Below are positions 60,206 through 64,000 of a stretch of 64,000 nt of DNA, piece by piece. How positions within the stretch are numbered: the stretch's first letter is position 1; the number at the start of each line of letters is the position of its first letter. The stretch spans positions 25,384,457-25,448,456 of the forward strand of contig JAAALK010000081.1 in NCBI GenBank assembly GCA_019279435.1, written 5' to 3'. The translations under genes and the position numbers were made by a program. Origin of the DNA: Zizania palustris. Its lineage: Eukaryota; Streptophyta; Magnoliopsida; Poales; Poaceae. The notes beneath the pieces were generated by a model. It did no database searches, was not told the DNA's origin, and saw only the letters and a program-made list of their open reading frames with translations.

Positions 60206-62956
60206 TCAATAATCATGAGTGGGAGCAAACGGTCCAATGCCAGGTTTAGCAAAAGTGCTAAACCAGTGTCGAGCCATCTGCTCGTATGTAGGAAAGCAGA
60301 AGGAATCATATGAGTCTGGACCAAAACGCGGCTCAAAGCGCGGTCCTCTGTTCTGCCTAAAATCACGACCACGAGGTCCAAAACCGTATCCATAACGATC
60401 TGGAACTCTATCGGAATGAAAACCATCCTCCGGAGCACGATCATAAAAACCGTCTCTTCTACCACCACTTACATGACGTGGTCTGGCCTCCAGTCTCTCT
60501 CTACGTCGAGGAACTCTCTGTCTACACCCTACTGGTAAAACTGCTCCTGCACACTTCGAGCTCTCTCTGCTTGCTCAACCTGCTTCTTCCTGAAGCAAAA
60601 CTCCTCAAGATGCCCGTCTCTCTGACAAAACTCACAGTGATAGGTAGGATTCTTGGGATGTGGTTGAGGCTTGGGATTCTTAGGATTGATGGTGTTAGGT
60701 GTATCATCTTTGGTGTGAGAGGGTCCAGGTAAAGAATGAAGAGAAGTGTTGAGAGTTTTAGGCTTTAGGACCCAGATTTGCTTCTTAGGTGGAGCTTTAG
60801 GTTGTTCTTGGAACACTTCATCCTTGGGCTGACTATCCTTAAAGGACTCAGTGGAGTGAGTCTTGGGATATCTCTGTTCGGCAGTCATCTTACTCCACTC
60901 AACTGCTCGGCTAATGGCGCTCTCAAAATCAGCCTTGGTATAGGTGTAACCTACCCCAAACCCATCCTGTCTCTTGAACTGCTGGATCATAAAGCCGAGC
61001 TGCGGCTCTCTGGCACTAATCCAACTCAGGATCTGACGGAGGTAAAAGTTCTCGTTCTGAACATCAGCTAGCTCCTCTCTCAAAGAAGCTAACACCTCCA
61101 CCTGAGACAAGCAGATCTCACACTCTCTATCAACATCGACAAACTTCTCTGCTTTTAGCTTGATCAACTCTATTCTAATGGACAAGCAGTTCTCACAAAC
61201 AGTGGGTGGAACTGACAAGGTCTCAAGCTCTAGCTTAGTCTGCTCCAACTCAGCTCTCACTCCATCTAACTTACTCAACTACTCATCACTCTTGGCTCTC
61301 GGCTCAGCTATACTAGCTAAATGGGATGGACAGTCTACACAAGGTGCGACGACAGTGGCATGAGCATCTTTTAGCTCCTGCTGAGCGCTTTCAAGCTCAG
61401 TGGCCAAAATGTCTCTCTCATCTACTCTCTCTGTGTACCTAGACTTAAGAGTCGTCAGGTCACACAACAACACCTCACAATTAGGGCACTCACCACTGTC
61501 ACCCAAGCAAGGGGAGGAAGACAGACTCTCAATCTTGCCATTCGCCATGGCAAGCTCACTCTCAAGCTCATCTATCCTCTTCTTAGCCCCTCTAAGCAGT
61601 TTCTCTCGATACTTCAACTCCTAACGGTTCTGTTCTAATAAATTAACAACTTCTTGTTCATAGGAAGATGCTTTCTCATCGTCGTCGTCGTCGGAGTCGT
61701 CGGAGGAGTCGTTTTCTTTCTTCCCCCCAAGAGCCATTGAGCAGAAGCTCTTGTGGGGTCTTCGGCTGTGACGTGAGCGACTCTTCAGCCTATCCCCGAA
61801 AGTCATAAAACAGAGGCCCGCCGGATTGTCCATGTCCTTCCCCTTCCTGATCATGATCTCTTCATCACTTGAACTTGAAGACGAGGAGAAGACGAGAATC
61901 TCTTGGAGTATCTTTTCTCCATCTCGGCGAAGAAGGTCTTGTCTCGCTTCTTGTTCTCACGCCTGTAATCCTTCATAGCCTTTCGAAAGAATCTTGTCTT
62001 GGGCTTGCCCTTTGTGGAAGTGGAGTTGTCATACTTGCCGGAGTTATAGGAATTGCCGCCGGTTCCCTTCTTGTAATTCTTATGCTTGTGGCAGTCGACG
62101 ATGAAATGACCTGGGTCACCACACTCAAAGCATCTGGATTTTGTGCCGTGTCTTTTAAACATTCGCTTATCATAGACACATTGTACCCGATTGTTAAACA
62201 AACACAGATCATCATTTCCTAGCGAATCAAGTTGTTCCTCGGAGATAGACATCAAGGAAAAGGCAGTACAACTCATGGCATTAGGATCAGCCGACGGTGT
62301 CGCAAGTGCCAGAGTCTTGGAGCCAGAATCAGTGAGATTTGATCTCAACTGAATATCGACCCCTGAGGCCTTGAGCTTACTAAAAAGCTCTGCGATAGTC
62401 AAGGTATCATAAGACACACTCTCAACAATAGAAGAAACCTTGATCTCCCAGATCTTAGGGTCCAAGGTATGGAGTACCTTAAGCGTCTGTTCATGATCCG
62501 AGATCGCTGATCACGCTCGGCCTTGTTGACGCGAAGCTTATTAATGATCGATTGAAAACGACCAAACAAAGCCTCAACAGTCTCACCCGGCTTCTGTGAG
62601 AAATTTTCATACTCACACCGGTAGGTCTGGTAGAGCCTAGCCTTGACCTGAGCTGTCCCCTCATAGTGTGCCTAGAGGGTAGCCCAGATCTCTCGAGCAG
62701 TGGTGAGATGGCTAACACGCTCAAACTCACTAGGACCTAAACCAGAAAATAAAATATTCACCGCCTTACTATTATTTTGATGTTGGGTAACTACATCTGC
62801 AACAGTATCCGCAACAATAGGCACTATGCTGAAAGTAGGATGAACACAAATCTCCCATATGTCCGATCTCTGGCTCATAAGGTATGCTCGCATGCGAGTC
62901 TTCCAATAAGTGTAGCCAAAAGCTTCTAGGGACGAGATTTTACCAAAAGACGTCAT
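60206..62956 (-). pseudogene. SIRE-like Copia gag, degraded
   Basis: The ATG at 62956 opens MTSFGKISSLEAFGYTYW, matching the YWK-type gag start of the other copies. Further on come a zinc knuckle CFECGDPGHFIVDC (about 62120), a basic segment, a coiled coil with four CxxC pairs (CPNC, CVDC, CEIC, CENC; 61500-61100), a Pro/Lys linker, a second knuckle CEFCQRDGHLEEFC (about 60640-60600) and an Arg/Gly-rich tail ending at TGA 60206-60208. In-frame TAG codons at about 61618 and 61276, one near 60526, and frame changes near 62480, 61855 and 60480 show it is dead. Confidence 0.8.
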
Positions 62957-63007
62957 GGTCACTACCTAGGTTTAGAATCGGTTAAGATATTAGAAAACTC
63001 TAACCTT

Positions 63008-63019
63008 GCTCCGATACCA
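63008..63019 (-). other. Primer-binding site, third Copia element
   Basis: Minus-strand TGGTATCGGAGC is the initiator Met tRNA type, with CGG in place of CAG, two bases inside the LTR end at 63022. Confidence 0.85.
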
Positions 63020-63021
63020 CT

Positions 63022-64000
63022 TGTAGGACCGAAAGTAGCAACCAGAGGGGGGTGAATGGGCGCCTAAAAATTTCTTGCTAAACTAAATATATTAGACCCA
63101 ACACCCAAACAAACTTAACCAAACAAATAATATTAGCAAAGCAAATTACTGGAATTAAAGTTGTTCAGCCTAAAAATGATCGGTATCTTAATTTAAATGA
63201 TATTAAAGATAAGCTAAATAAAAATACTGCAGAATATAAAAATTAGTACTAGAAATATTTAATGACGTAACCAAACTACCTAAATATATTAATAAAATAT
63301 TCAGATTGCGGTCTTAAAAATAAAATACTAATCAACTAAATAAAAACATGGATCATACAGAAATTAATTCAGAATTAAACCGAAAATATTTCATGTAAAT
63401 CTAGATTAAAAATATTATTGCGACTAATAATAAATTTCCCTTTTTATACTAGCAGATTAAAAGTATTTAAAAAATGCGAGTACTAAAAATATTTTGGCAT
63501 ATTAAATTACCCACGAAATTTCTAAACAGATTTTCAGCTAATTAATTAATAGAGGATTATCTCTAAAATAATCTACCAAAAAAATAGAGAATTAGATCAA
63601 TTATCTGGTTACCGCGCACTGCAAATACTCTGGCCGACGAACGCTGCTTCTATCGCCTCGCGCATGGAGCAAGTCAAAAAGCCTGCCGTGCTACAGTGCA
63701 AAAAGATCATGCCAGGGACTGCAACGCTGCTCCCACGTGGGGCCCGCCGCCATAGCCTGCCCAAAGAAACAAGAAAGCTTCGACCGGCTGCCGTGTCCTG
63801 CTTTGCAAACTTTTCTCCCGCGTTGCCAGTTGCCACCGTGCGAAACAAAAAGCTAATGAGGCCGGCGCAAAAACCTGCAGCTGTGGGGCCCGCCTGGAGT
63901 CCTGGCGCTACTGTTACGCCGGGAGCACTGCACGCCGACGACGTTCGCCGTAGCGAAGGAAAAACGCCGTGGGGTAGAAGTTTCGCCGGCGACGATAAAA
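63022..64000 (-). repeat. 5' LTR of the third Copia element (runs off right edge)
   Basis: Minus-strand LTR ending GGTCCTACA. The inner 600 bases are AT-rich. A possible minus-strand TATA (TATAAAAA, about 63441-63448) lies inside. 63600-64000 is GC-rich. The frame at 63609-63848 has no protein character. Confidence 0.7.

Larger units (their letters stand above)
60072..64000 (-). mobile_element. Third Copia element (SIRE-like), minus strand, partial
   Basis: Reading from the right edge: 5' LTR (from beyond 64000 to 63022), primer-binding site, then gag to 60206. The LTR end (plus TGTAGGACCGAAAGTAGC) resembles the end of the other two copies (GGTCC-ACA preceded by a C-rich CCCATTCACC tract), so it is a related but different family. 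No pol is found either left of the copy 2 insertion or before 60072, so this element is gag-only or was cut down before copy 2 landed. Confidence 0.8.

Overview
The window is plant nuclear DNA from a grass, most likely rice or another Oryza. The evidence is spliced genes with GT/AG introns, GC-rich first exons, many Stowaway- and Tourist-type MITEs, and SIRE-type Copia and Ty3/gypsy elements of the kind found in rice. The species call is inference from sequence character; no search was run.

Layout. 1-1563 is the outer part of an LTR read on the minus strand. 1564-5257 is a decayed minus-strand Ty3/gypsy element (RT, protease and gag pieces, PBS, 555-bp LTR). 5456-16357 is a full-length Copia element (copy 1) with two ~2.0-kb LTRs and a TTATA target duplication. 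17518-22505 is an eight-exon gene for a small Ulp1/C48 cysteine protease, with an LTR-like segment and a tandem duplication in its first intron. 22.5-33.0 kb is AT-rich and crowded with MITEs. 33052-36489 is a ten-exon serine carboxypeptidase-like gene. 38518-40011 (minus) is an intronless PLS/E-class pentatricopeptide repeat gene. Just upstream of it, pointing the other way, lies a plant snRNA-type promoter in front of a structured box C/D-like sequence (about 40270-40420), the best candidate here for an unannotated RNA gene. 41502-45086 is a hAT transposon with an 8-bp TTATCAAC duplication and a broken transposase. 45.1-49.1 kb holds remnants: a Stowaway-like MITE, a CACTA end, a GC-rich minisatellite and a long imperfect hairpin. 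49150-60071 is a second full-length Copia of the same family (copy 2, AGAAG duplication), inserted next to the gag end of a third, minus-strand SIRE-like Copia element that runs off the right edge (60072-64000).

Working logic. Three host protein genes (proteolysis by a Ulp1-like enzyme, a secreted or vacuolar carboxypeptidase, organelle RNA processing by a PPR protein) and one possible small RNA gene form a genic island of about 23 kb between retrotransposon blocks. The host genes share no pathway. The most informative repeat pair is the two Copia copies. Comparing them shows a UAG codon kept at the gag/protease junction, a hairpin just after the primer-binding site, an array of polypurine-tract-like boxes before the 3' LTR, and two very different patterns of decay.
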